Source: Endothia cerciana (Eukaryota; Ascomycota; Sordariomycetes; Diaporthales; Cryphonectriaceae). Taken from it: a DNA stretch of 64,000 bases. The position numbers were made by a program, and so were the translations under genes. Below are positions 24,901 to 36,127 of the stretch, one piece after another. How positions within the stretch are numbered: position 1 is the first letter of the stretch; every line of letters begins with the position of its first letter. The stretch spans positions 124,001 to 188,000 of the forward strand of contig JALRMH010000043.1 of the NCBI GenBank assembly GCA_026119935.1, given 5' to 3'. The notes beneath the pieces were generated by a model. It was not told the DNA's origin, did no database searches, and saw only the letters and a list, made by a program, of their open reading frames with translations.

Positions 24901-25075
24901 GCACACACACACAATGTGCAGCTGCTCCCACACGGAAATAACACGCCGCCGGCCATTCGTCGCGCGGATCGATGCACCGGTCACCTAAGCAGAATTCCAA
25001 AACGCCGAAGATGCCGATGATGAAAAGAGTAGAGTACAGGCAAGGAGTCGTTCGTCGTAACATGGTCGATCTTCC
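21944..25075. other. Gene-free interval of 3.1 kb
   Basis: No coding region is supported on either strand. Notable items are a T14 run (24405-24418) and a GT/CA-rich stretch near 24900. The right end is the 3' flank of the WSC-domain gene. Confidence 0.55.
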
Positions 25076-26114
25076 TCACGCGTTGGTAACCTAGAGAGAT
25101 TGTCAGTGGTGGACCGAGGTGACGCAGGCGCGCATGCTGGTACGTACGCGAAGTATCCGACGTGAGTAATCTTGGTTGTCGGCGATGCTGCCACTGCTCA
25201 ATCTCCGCTGGGCCATGACAGGGTCCATCCGGGCGTCCGTGTCGAGGGAGTAGCCGCCGCTGCTCCCGGGAGGCTTCATGAAAGCGTTGACCGCAGCGTT
25301 GCGACGGTGCTCCTCCTCAATCTCCCGGTTCTTCCTGCGCCGCATCCAGAAGAATATGCCTCCGGCTATGGCGAGCAGGACGACGACGCCGACCACCACT
25401 CCTGCCACAATGCCACCCACATTCGCCGAGCCCTTGGCTACGGCCGTGGGACTCGAGGTCACGTAAACGACGCTGGCTGTCACGGATGTCAGCAGGTTGA
25501 CCTCTTCTTGGTACAGCAGGTCCAAGTTAGCTTACTCTGACCGCCCGAGATGACAGTGGACGAGGCGACCACGTCGCCTGTGCCGCTCGCCGAGCTCGAG
25601 GCATTATCCTTGGCGTACGAGACATCAAGCGAGATACCCGTGTTGAAGACCGAGAAGTATTTGGTGTTGTCCGAAAAGCCACCACCTGGGGCATATTAGC
25701 CATGAACCCAATGAGCCGTCGGGAGAGGAGGAACTCACAGGCCTCTTGGGGGTACCCGGCACATCCAATGCTGCATTTGGAATCGGCCGCCCTTGTGTCC
25801 TCCGGAGGGTACTCATTGCCACACCAGCATTCATTACCGTCTGTCATGGCGGCCACCAGATAGCCTGCATCCGTACAATTCACGGTCGCACATGAACCTC
25901 GAGAGTTGAACACGGAGATGTTGGTCAGGATCAGATCTCCCCATGACGAGAAGCAGCCCTGAGAGATGGCAACGCCGAGGGTAGGCTCGGCCGACGGCGA
26001 CGCGACGCCGGTCACGGTTGAAGCTGCCGTGGAAGTGGTATCAGTCGTGGTAGTAGCGGCATATGCCGGGTATGCAGCGGCGACCACGGCCGCGATGGCT
26101 GTTGTTAATCTCAT
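25076..26114 (-). CDS. WSC-domain single-pass membrane protein (cell-wall stress sensor type), 289 aa
   Basis: Four exons (minus): 26114-25739, 25685-25536, 25476-25148 and 25090-25076, with introns of 53, 59 and 57 nt and consistent phases. Residues 1-19 form a signal peptide, then a Thr/Ser-rich spacer. The WSC domain begins with GCFSSWGDL (C54) and continues through NECWCGNEYPP and CSIGCAGYPQEACGGG to about residue 135, with the usual cysteine spacing. A Ser/Thr-rich stalk leads to one transmembrane segment (GIVAGVVVGVVVLLAIAG) followed by basic stop-transfer residues (WMRRRKNR) and a cytoplasmic tail with RLSSGSIADNQDYSRRILR. The last exon is only 15 nt and supplies VTNA plus the stop, giving an RILRVTNA end that fits this sensor type. 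Wsc-type proteins sense wall stress and signal through the Rho1-PKC integrity pathway; that role is inferred from architecture. Confidence 0.87.
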
Positions 26115-26340
26115 TTTGTATGTGGCTCCTGGTCGGTCGACCGAGGGTGATGTAAATATAGGTGCGTAGCGAGTGTCAGGTCGGAGCGACGGGATCGGAT
26201 CAGAGACTCGGTCTCAGATTTGGGGGCGAAACCGCTCTTGGGCGCGATCGCTATGAAGGTATCGATGGGGTTTGGCAGAGCAGACGACGGCCCCGACAGG
26301 ATCGTGAGAATCGTCGTCGTGCGGACCCTATGGTGTCGTT

Positions 26341-26359
26341 GTGGTTCCTTTGTCTGTCG
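26341..26359. repeat. 19-bp direct repeat, copy 1
   Basis: The sequence gtggttcctttgtctgtcg occurs perfectly here and again at 26511-26529, 170 bp away, 227-245 bp and 397-415 bp upstream of the WSC-domain start codon. Confidence 0.9.
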
Positions 26360-26510
26360 AATGTGTCAACACGCCACGAGGGATGGTCACGCGGTCCGAG
26401 TCGTGTGTCGGCGACCTGGTGCGAGCAAGATTAGGCACGGCGAGAGTGCGTCGAACAAAGACTCGAGTGATCGACCTGTCGACTCGGGAGCGAGAAACGA
26501 CGGAGGTACC

Positions 26511-26529
26511 GTGGTTCCTTTGTCTGTCG
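26511..26529. repeat. 19-bp direct repeat, copy 2
   Basis: Perfect second copy of the 19-bp repeat found at 26341-26359. Flanking bases differ, so the duplication is limited to this core or is old. Confidence 0.9.
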
Positions 26530-27230
26530 TGATTCGACCCGTCCCGTTTTTCCTACCTTGGGAGCAGTAAGTCCCTTTCCTTCTCCCTTTTGGCTCTCAC
26601 AGCTGAGATGGCATCGACCTGTCCCTAACAGAGGCTCAACCCTTCTTCGCCGGTGGGGGGGTTTTTTTTTGGGGGGTTTTTTTTTTGGTGACCGGGCAGA
26701 GGTGTTGTTTGATGGGCCCGGGCGAGGGATAGACAGATGATGGTGGTGGTGGTGGTGGCGGTGGCGGCTTGTCGCTCGGTCTGGGGAAGGGCAGCCGTGG
26801 GAATTCGGGGGTTGAACAGACTTGTCGAGGCCCAAGTAGGGGGGGGGGAATGAACCAACAAGCCAACAAGGGATGTCAGCCGGGTTGGGAGTAAGGTCTC
26901 GAAGCGTGGTCGCGGGCGGTTCGTCTATGAATAGGGGGTGGCCGTGGGATCGGTCCCGTCTACTACTTCCAGCCACGCACGTCCAGGTCAAGGTCAACAA
27001 GACGAGACGGCGAGCGAGAGGCCACCTAAAAGAGACTGATGCAGACTGGTGACGGGCCGGACTGGATTGGACAGAGTCGAGAGAGGAAACGAAACGAGCG
27101 ACTGGGACCGGGCGATTGACGCAGTGGTGCGTGTGCGTTGTTTCGGGGTGTCTCACAGCCTCTTCCCAAGGTTCTCTCTCGTCTCGACGGATTTAGAAAC
27201 AGTCGATATGCGTGAAGGGAGGAGGGCACA

Positions 27231-27269
27231 ACGACGACGACGACGACGACGACAACAACAACAACAACA
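27231..27269. repeat. CGA then CAA trinucleotide tract
   Basis: About seven CGA units run directly into five CAA units. Intergenic. Confidence 0.9.
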
Positions 27270-29422
27270 GATTTGATGGGACGAAAAGAGATCGGAGAGA
27301 GGAAATGACCGTGGTGGTGGGTAGATGTCACAAAGTGATGGGGTGAGGATGAGAAAAAGGGAACGAGCGGTGGACACTGAAGCGACGGGGTTTCGTCTGA
27401 CTGGAGAAGCGAGCGTGTGTGTACGGGCCAGTTCGGGGCAGTCGCAGTTTGCAGGTGGGAAAAAGAGTGGTCTGGTTTGGGTCGGGTCGGGGCAGGTCAG
27501 GTCAGGCCAGGCCAGGCCAGGTCAGACAGGCCCTGGAGGGGGGGGGTTCAGATCGTGCATGTGTGAGGGAGGGAGGAAAGGGAACGAAGAGAGGGCACAG
27601 AGAGGGGGGGGGAGGGGGTGGATGGACACACGGGAGGGACTTCCTGTCTCAGTGATCATCCATCAGTCCCTTGAGTCCCCCCCCCCCCCTGCCGTTCCTG
27701 CTCCCAGCTCCCAGCTCCCACCTCCTGCCACGCCAACTCATGCACCAGCAAAAGGCAGGGCAGGTTACTGGTACCCACCCGCTCATCCACAGCCTGGAAC
27801 CGGAAGGAAATCTACTCAGTACAGTTACAGTACACACTGACACAGCACGGCCATCGACCCACAGGCAGGCGCCAAGGTGCCCCCATCTTCCCACTTCCCG
27901 ATTTGCCCAATCTCACTCAGATCACCTGGCGGTTCACACTCGGTCAAAGTTCGAGGGACACAACACACACCCACTACCATGTACGGTCTGGGGTTGATTA
28001 CCTCCCTCTTCACTGACTGCCCTTCCGTCTGCTAGGTGGCCGGGGCGCCTCCCCCCCCCCCCAACCCCGTCTGACCCTTTTGTTTTTTCCCCCTCCGTAC
28101 CGCGTGTCGTATAGCACATACTTGTACTACGGGAGACCTAGGCAGAAGCACCACCCGCCGGCAGGAGGGGAAATTACCGACGGAGCCCCTTTCGGCGATC
28201 GACGGTACGTACTCTCGTCAGATGGCCTCTGAGTGGGTAGAGGGGAGATCGGTTCCTGACTTGTCATGGGTCAGGGCCCCCACCTAATTACCCGCTCACA
28301 CAGTGTTGTTCCCTGCGCTACCATGTACCATATGCGTGTCCCTGCCTCAGAAAACGTTCCCCCCTCCCCCCCAAACCCAAATTTTGGGTTTGATCATTTG
28401 GATGGGAACCCCACTACCACCCCTCGGGCCCAATCATCCTCCAGAGCCCCCCCAACTCCCAAACCGTTCCAGCATGAAACGGGGAAAACATGCCAACAAC
28501 CCACACACCCCCCCCCCCCCAATTATGGTAGTGGTTTCCCTCGGCGCGTTGTGCAGAGAAGTTCTGGGGGCGATGACGGAACCCTCCTGTCATTTGGTCC
28601 CGCATATGATTAATCTAACAAGCGATGTCAAGGCGGGTGTCTCCTGGGCCCATCGAGATGAGGTCCCTGATAGCGGACGAGGCATCCGCCCCGCCGCCGC
28701 ACTATCAGAGCTGCCTCTATGAAATTACGCATATACCCTCATCCCTCCTCTCGGCGATAACGACAGGCAGGCCAAGCCTGGCTGCCGAACACCCACCAGC
28801 CCCCTTCCAGGCTCGATATGAGAGACTATAGTAGTGCTAAGATGCTCGACAACACCAGCACTATGCCGCACCCGGTTGGCCTCGGCCTCGACCTCGACAA
28901 TCACTGACGCGCAGGGCACCTTGCCCTGAAGATCAGAACGGCCTCTAATCTGGTGCGTGCCGTAGCTGCCGCTGCAGATGGGCTAGGCCAGGGCCGGTCT
29001 GCACCGTTTTCAAATCGTATACGCGGCCTACCGAAGACGGACCGACGTATTATTCGGCGGCGGCGGCGACGACGTGTGCGTGCAAGATGCAAGCTGGAGT
29101 TGTCTCTTCTTCTTTAGCGCTGGTGCTCGTATATACGATACACACACAAGCTCACCCGTCGTCGGCGGGAGGCCCTGGATATGTTCTACGGGTGCAACAC
29201 GGCCACGCTCTTGTGTATCTTCGGCTGCGATCCGTCCGGCCAGCGGGCCCCGCCCTCGTCTCACCACCTGATTGATGGTGATCCCCGAGCGAGCACGAGT
29301 CGAGGGCACCAACTCCTCGGGCGAGCATGATCGCTATCGCGTTTCAACTGTCGCTGGGACCCTGATATGATCGACCGGACGCCTAAAATTTCAGCGATCA
29401 CTGCGCAACCACATGGCTCAAA

Positions 29423-29486
29423 CCCCCCCCCCCCCAAAAAAAAATTTTTTTTTTTTCTGGGAGAAGGCCGCGGGGGGGGGGGGGGG
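29423..29486. repeat. Homopolymer series C13-A9-T12-spacer-G15
   Basis: Runs at 29423-29435 (C13), 29436-29444 (A9), 29445-29456 (T12) and 29472-29486 (G15), with a 15-nt spacer between T and G. The left half (C then A) is self-complementary to the right half (T then G), so a long hairpin is possible. Confidence 0.9.
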
Positions 29487-29824
29487 CGTTATTGGACTGC
29501 GTCTGTTTCTAATCAACGTTGAGTCCCTGGCGGCAGCTTCTTCTCGGCCGGTCAGATTAGGGAGATACTATGCTAGTCACCCCACGCGGCATCGATACGA
29601 GGCACACAAGACCTCTTGGTTTCTCTTGGTGAACCCCAAACTTTGAGCCGGCCCAGACAACTGGTGCACCGCTGCAGGCCTAAGCCTGGTCACCCGTGCA
29701 GTAGCCTTCCGGCCACGCAGCCACGGCCACTTACGAGCAGATGGCAGCCGGCAGATGCTCGACAATACGAGCTCGGCATCCCACAGGCCGTAGACCGTCA
29801 AGGGAAAGCTGCCAGATGCGGACC

Positions 29825-29825
<1 letters not shown>

Positions 29826-29865
<40 letters not shown>
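29826..29865. repeat. GAAA tetranucleotide repeat
   Basis: Ten AAAG units followed by A-rich sequence to about 29904. Intergenic. Confidence 0.9.
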
Positions 29866-32155
29866 TAAAAAAAAAAGAAAAAAAGAAAAAAAGAAAAAAA
29901 AAAACCTTTCCAACCCTTGCTTCATGGAACGTTCTCCCGTCCGTTCGCTGACAACGGAGGCTGGCTCCTCGTGCGAGGGAGGGCACTCGTTCATGCCGTT
30001 GCGCGGCGGGCATGAACCAGCAATGTCGCTTCACGCCTGCACAGCCTCACAACCAAGAAAATTAGCCTTGTTGGCCCACGTCACGGCAACAGCTCTCTAT
30101 CAACACGACACGTCTTTTTGTCCCCGAGACACCACCAGCTGGGTGCCTTGCCTGGGTTGACGGAACCGGTCATGGGATCAGCAGTCAGTCACGGCAGCCA
30201 GCTGGTGGTGCAGATGATCGTCGTTCCTAGCGACCCTTGCGGTAGTCTAACCACCCCCACAGCTTGCATGCTTGCATCAGGAACTGGATCTCGTCAGCAC
30301 CGGCGTCGCGGCTTGGTGTATTCAAGACCCGTAGGATGCACCCGTCCGACCGCTTCGGCCGGCCTTGGCTACGAGAAGTCTCCTTCAAGGTTCTGGGCCA
30401 GGTCTCCGGGGTCACAGATCGGCAGTCTGCTGCCGTCAACACCACACGTCGCAGGGGGACCAGGCCATGACTGCAGGAATCCCACGCCCGATCGGGACAG
30501 GTCGGATGACAGGGCCTGGCCGGTTTGGACTGGCTCGTGATATCGGTCCTTGATGTGAGATTTCCAAGACCACGGACGCGTACGGCGATTCATTGATTGA
30601 CTGACCGATTAATTGATTCCTTTGCTGCCATAAGCCGATACACCCGTCAATAGTTTCGGGCCCAGTGGATACACGAGCCCGTATCCCCGCCCCGTATCTT
30701 GTCATTTTGCAGCCCTACGCGGCACGGTCATGTTTACGGTATGAACGCCGCTACCCTCATGAACCCTGGACGGGATCCCGTCTCGCCAATTCGCCGGGCA
30801 GCCTCGCGGTAACCAGAGAAATGGCCTGCAATCTGTTAAGCGAGTGCTTTTTATATACCTGATCCACCTGGGCACCTTCTCGACAGGCTGGCCTCCTGCA
30901 AGATACCATGGTACATCGGGATATCATTGAAGGTCTTGAACAACCCGTCCCCCGTCTCGCCATTCCCGGGCGGCAAAATCGGCAGACGACGTTGGGACTG
31001 TCGATAAGCACCGGCCTTCAAGGATAGATATATTATCTGCACCCCGTATGTGCTGCGTCAGCAAACAAAACCCCAGACATGTTTTCTGTGTGGCCGTCCT
31101 TCCTCTGGCCTGGGAGGCCCACTAATTCCTTCTTGTCTGGACGGTGGCCGCTCGAGAAGGCCCCCCCCTCCCCCCGGCCACGGCCCTCACAGCGCCCGTT
31201 GACACTGTAGTTCTTCTGCTGTAGTCCCTGGCGGGCTGACAGAGCGGGTTCCCCGGACATGGCATTCGCGGGGGACCCGGAAATTTGGTCTTCGTGTCTG
31301 GCCCGCCAGAAGCAATGAGCTTTTTGAGAGCAGGCTGGGCCCTGCCGGTCCTCGGTGCGGAAGTCGCTGATGAGGGGCCTCGTTTCTTTCCCAGGACCGC
31401 CCACATCCTCTTCAGCTCAGCGCCCGACCAAGAGACAGCAGCAGAGCAGAGCAGCTTTGGAGCCGTAGTGGGGGTAGTCCAACCGAATGGAGGCGGGCGT
31501 CTCGGAAAGGCGATGATCTCATCCTCCCTGGACCCCTTCGGTGTCCGTGAACGTCACCAGTCAACCAGCAGGCCGAGGAGCGGTGCGCCCATCAACATGA
31601 AACGAGACGTACGTGGGGACGGCCGGGTGGGCGCTCCCACCAACCTTCTGGAGGCCGCCGCCGCCGCTCGTTTAGAACACCAGATTGGCTCTCGTTCGTG
31701 ATGGGAGGAACGAGATATGCTTGATCTTCGTTTAATCTGTCCGTCGATCGCGGGGTGAACAAGGCGAGTCCCGGTCGAGGTCGAGAGAAAGGGCGGCATT
31801 TCAGAGTGCCTTGCTTGCCCTGGTACCACGAGGACGCCCCCTAACCCCCCCCCCCCCAATCTCTCCTTAACAAGAACAAGAAATAAAAATTTAAATAAGA
31901 AAAAAAAAGGAAGAGAAAGGGGGAAGGAAACCCCTGACTTCTTCAAAGCTGTATGAAGGGGTTAGGGTTATAGCTTTACAATACAGTTGTAGTTTGCCGC
32001 CATGCCGTCGCTAGCCGACACATGCCGGTCGAACAAACCCGACGTCATCGGCATTGCGAGCCCCGAGTCCGTAGAGCCTCGTGTGAGGTTTCTCGTGTGT
32101 GTGTGTGATCCCATCACGGACGAACACCATCCGCCCCAAGCCACCGAAGCCCAGC

Positions 32156-33356
32156 ATGCCTCCCCGTACCCTCCTCCGCATCCCACGGCGGTCCGTCCCC
32201 ATCCACGCCCGGCGGCAGCGCTACTACTCCTCCACGACCCCCGCCGAGGAGGCGGGGCCCCTGGTCCGCGTCACCGACCTCCCCGCCCCAAACACGGGCC
32301 ACATCCGCGTCCTGGAGCTCAACCGGCCCGCGGCGCGGAACGCCATCTCCCGCGCGCTCCTGCAGGGCCTCCGCAGCGAGGTCGACGACGTGCACGCGCA
32401 GTACGACGCGGCGACGGGGGACGAGCTGCCCGCGAAGAGCTGGAACAGGAGGTTCGGCGGGCTGGCGGGCGAGGACGCCAGGGGGCCGACGAGGGCGTTG
32501 ATCATCGCCAGCGCGGTGGACAGCTGTTTCTGCGCCGGGGCGGACCTGAAGGAGAGGAGGGGGTTCACGCCGGAGGAGTGAGTCTGCCCCTTCACCCCTG
32601 GTTAATGCCAACCACCACCACGTGCTCGGTGAACAGGGAAACCCCCCCCCCCCACCCACCCAAGCTGGTCCCTAATGCCGGCGCACGGGAACCGTATGTA
32701 CACAAAACGATACGCCTTGGCTGACATCCTCCCCTCCCGCCCACAGGACCGAGGCCTTCCTGACCACCCTCCGCGCGACGTTCACCACCCTCGCCGCCCT
32801 GCCCGTCCCCACCATCTCGGCCGTCGGCTCCCTCGCCCTCGGCGGCGGCCTCGAGCTCGCCCTCTCCACGCACTTCCGCGTGCTCTCCTCCAACGCCGTC
32901 GTCGGCCTGCCCGAGACCCGCCTGGGCATCGTCCCGGGGGCGGGCGGCACGCACCGCCTCCCCTCGCTCATCGGCATCGGCCGCGCGCGCGACCTCATCC
33001 TCACCGGCCGCCGCGTGTCGGCGCCCGAGGCCTACTTCCTGGGCATCGCGGACCGGCTCGTCGAGGTGCTGCCGGAAAGCGAGGCGGACGCGGAGGCGCT
33101 GCGGGCCGGGGATAAGGCCGCCTCCGCCAGGCTCCTGGAGGCCGCGAGGCGGGACGTGCTGAGCGAGGGCGTCCGGCTGGCGACGGAGATCTGCGAGGGC
33201 GGGCCGGTCGCGGTGCGGGCCGCGCTGCAGGCGGTGCAGAGGCCGCACGAGAGCGTGGAGAACGCCATGTACGAGAGGGTCGTGCGGACCGAGGACCGGG
33301 ACGAGGCGCTGAGGGCGTTTGGGGAGAAGAGGAAGCCCGTGTTCAAGGGGAGGTGA
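32156..33356 (+). CDS. Mitochondrial methylglutaconyl-CoA/enoyl-CoA hydratase-like protein (crotonase family), 343 aa
   Basis: Two exons, 32156-32577 and 32747-33356, with a 169-nt intron (GTGAGT donor, CTGAC branch, CACAG acceptor, phase 2). The N-terminus (MPPRTLLRIPRRSV.., then RRQRYYSS) is basic with hydroxylated residues and no acids, a mitochondrial presequence. The crotonase fold follows: ELNRP near residue 55, the oxyanion loop CAGADLKERR (126-135), GGGLELAL with Glu177, and GLPETRLGIVPGAGGTH with Glu197. The two Glu are 20 residues apart, as in catalytic enoyl-CoA hydratases. CAGADLKER is characteristic of the AUH branch (leucine breakdown), so methylglutaconyl-CoA hydratase is the best guess; a general short-chain enoyl-CoA hydratase is the alternative. 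There is no C-terminal peroxisomal signal. The chosen ATG is the first giving a presequence. Confidence 0.88.
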
Positions 33357-34708
33357 GGCAGGCTGAGGGCGGAATCCCTTCGAGAGAGGCGGGGAACCGA
33401 GGGTTGGTCACATCGGCGGTGAGCCGGTCAGGCGGGGTTCTCAGGTCGGACTCCTCGAAGAAGCAAGAAACTCAACACGGCAGCAGCTGCCAGCTATGCT
33501 GAACTTCAGTCAACGATCTTCGCCTAACCGACGACGCTGTTCCTGGGCAGTGCTGGCCTCATCTGTGCGCCGTGTATGAGGATCTCCCGTCGAAGTCGTC
33601 GTCTTCGACCTTGTGAGTCATGACTACTGCCTGCCTCAGCCCTCTGAGTGAGGCCCAGCAAGGGTAAGAGGAGGGGGAAGGGGGCTTTTAGACCGGGGCA
33701 TGGCCTTTCGACGTATGTCAGTGAGGCAAGGCCAGCCACACGGTCTCTGGCCTCATTCATGAGTGCAATCTACACATACCTTCTTCATCCTGAGACTGTA
33801 GTAGTCCGGCCTCCAGTTTGCTTGCATTTGCCGGAGAGCAGAAACCAACCGCCTACAGCCTGCTTTACTGGGACAATAGCCCGACTTAGATTTCCATGCC
33901 CCCATAGCTGCTGATTTGATACCCATTGTGGACGGGCCTGGCGCTGGAATGGCGATACAGGCAGGGGGGTTGCAGCTGCAAGGACCCATGCACAAGGACG
34001 CCACACCCTAATCGCATCTGCAGGCCTCACTGCAAAACAGTTATTCTTCAGACATGGAGGGCCAATCATCCATAGTGAAGCCCTTGTCGGTCCCTCAGCT
34101 GTCGGACCCCAGTGGTTCAACGTCCCCCCCCTCGTGAAAGGTCGTGTCCCGCCAGAGGGGCGCCATCTGTTCAGGAGAGGAGGGCATGAGGAGGGCATGC
34201 TACCCCTCCAAGGCTGTTGGGCCAGCACTATGATAGCTTGTCGTAGTGTGATGTTTCCCGCCTCCCATGGCATGGGCTAAGGGTTAATGTCTTGTTCGAG
34301 ACGACCTTCGGCCCTTAGGCACCACATTGCTGATGTGGTCCCACACGCGCACAATGATAGAAAACATAGATAGGGTCGCTGTCTCTCGAACTTCAAAGAC
34401 TGTCAAAATTGCAAGCCCCTGGAGGGGACAGATGGTGAGGTTTACCGGTAGCAGCAGTGGCATCCTCGCGCATAGAAGAAGCCTAGTCCAAGCACGGGCC
34501 CACCTGTAACAGTTTGGTGAAGAAAGTGTAAGCTCGGCACACCTTTGAGATATAAGTCGAGCTGTTGGTTTCAATAAAACCTCCCAGCACACTGGCAACA
34601 CTCGTCCCTCGATCTGAGGTCTCCCAACGCAACGGGAATGTTCAAATTGTGAAGAGAGGCTTTCTTTCTTAAGATCAGGCATTCCCTCTGCCTCTATGGT
34701 ATATCTCC
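33357..34708. other. Gene-free interval
   Basis: About 1.35 kb downstream of the hydratase gene. I see no coding region or repeat worth naming. Confidence 0.5.
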
Positions 34709-35588
34709 TTGTCACGGTTACGTGCAATATCTCGTGTCTACTATTTGCTCACCTCGGTTTTACCCGCAATGGGTGCTGTGCGCCAGAGAGCCACATCTGA
34801 GGATAGCACGGCTTCTGCAGCTGGCCTCCGCACCCAACGGCCGGAGCACTCATCTTCGGCCTACCCACACCATCAGCGGCACGACATGGTAGCGGACAAT
34901 AATGGCACGACTCTGAATGCAGCTAGTATCATGGAGAATGGGTTGGCCGCTTGGAGATAACCTTGTCTGAATCTGCTGCAGGGCTACAATTTAGGATCTG
35001 GGTCTTCTGTAGACTCGGTAAGCAACTCAGCCCACAACCCAAATTTCGTGCTAATGCAGGAATCTAATTCACAAAACCACTTGTCGGAGACCCCTCCTCG
35101 ACACAATCCGTCTTCACTGCCTGCGTTCCCCTTCAGCACGACCCCAGGATTGTCTGGCCCCTGATATTGCGGGGTATCATCAGTCCGCGACCCGATTCCC
35201 CAGTGCGCCGCCTGCTTGGGGAGAGTGCACAGCACCTCTGCATGACACAGCCTAGTCCCGCCAGGTACGAACGATGAATGGCTATACTCGGCCACTGTCG
35301 GGGGTTTCGGCGGAGGTCCCGGCCCAGCTGGGTTCTGGCAACTCTTCGCCCGTGAATGCCGCCAATACAAGCAACACTGGGAGCACTTCCGGATCTCATG
35401 TACCTGGTGTTTGCGACGTCAATCCGGCAGCGGCCGTGGCTGGGGAGGAAGCACGCATACAGGCCGTCAACATGCTCACTTGTGTGAGGCCTTTTCTACT
35501 TCCACCCTCGTGCCTGCGGAGCCGGGCATTCATAGGAGCAAGGGCCAGGCCTGACATGCAGCTGCTGATGATTGTGCCCCTCATGTGA
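34709..35588 (+). pseudogene. Possible remnant of a Ser/Pro/Asn-rich coding sequence
   Basis: From 34769 a plus frame encodes MGAVRQRATSEDSTAS.. and stays open apart from TAA 34958-34960, continuing as GYNLGSGSSVDSVSNSAHNP to about 35160. The sense then passes to another frame (DIAGYHQSATRFPSAPP..), broken by one TAG near 35255, and runs on as MNGYTRPLSGVSAEVPAQ.. to about 35490. The composition resembles disordered regions of fungal transcription factors. One frameshift and two stops in about 700 bp suggest decay; introns could explain part of it (a CTGCAG acceptor at about 34980). Weakly supported. Confidence 0.3.
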
Positions 35589-36127
35589 CTGCTCACCTGC
35601 ATCTGTCGGGCAGCATTGCTCATTGCCGCGTGATGCTGGTTGGTGGCCTCAATTGACTACTTGCTGGCCTCAATGCAATTTACTGCCTCATCATCTTGAA
35701 GTGGTCGTCATTAAATATTGCTTCATATGAAGAGCTCCGAGGGTTCGCTGACGGGCATACCGACATCGACTAGGACACTCACTCACGCGCGAAACCGACA
35801 GCCCCCGAGCCGCTCATGATTTCTGACGTCTCGGGTCCTTGGACTGTTAACTGAGGGCTCTACCCACGCATTCTTGTAATCCAACCACTGCAACTTGATC
35901 AGCCCTCCTCTCTTTGCCGATCGCGGAGTGAATAGACCTACGGTATTTCCTTTTGTAAGCCTCTTGGTCCTGACACAAGAGGGAAAAAAACAATAACAAA
36001 CAAACGCCTTAGAAATCTCTTCTGCCTGGTACCTTCTCTTGGAACCCTCAGCCCTGAATATTGTTCTCGGACATTAAACTCCGGATTCTTCAAACGGGAT
36101 CTGGTTTTGAAGCTTTTGTGAGGTAGG
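35589..36127. other. Gene-free interval
   Basis: About 540 bp with no coding signal or repeat that I can support. Confidence 0.45.

Larger units (their letters stand above)
26115..32155. other. Gene-free interval of 6.0 kb, richest in homopolymers
   Basis: Between the divergently transcribed WSC-domain and hydratase genes. No gene is supported. It contains a 19-bp direct repeat (26341 and 26511), G/T block runs near 26656-26686, a CGA-to-CAA tract (27231-27269), a TCAGG-type repeat near 27492-27525, C13 runs at 27677 and 28508, a C/A/T/G homopolymer series at 29423-29486, GAAA repeats (29826-29865), and a GTTAGGGTTA motif near 31961. Confidence 0.6.

Noticed and set aside
32592..33248. 218-codon minus-strand frame over the hydratase gene
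   Set aside because: Arg/Gly/Glu-rich shadow; the plus strand shows the full crotonase motif set.
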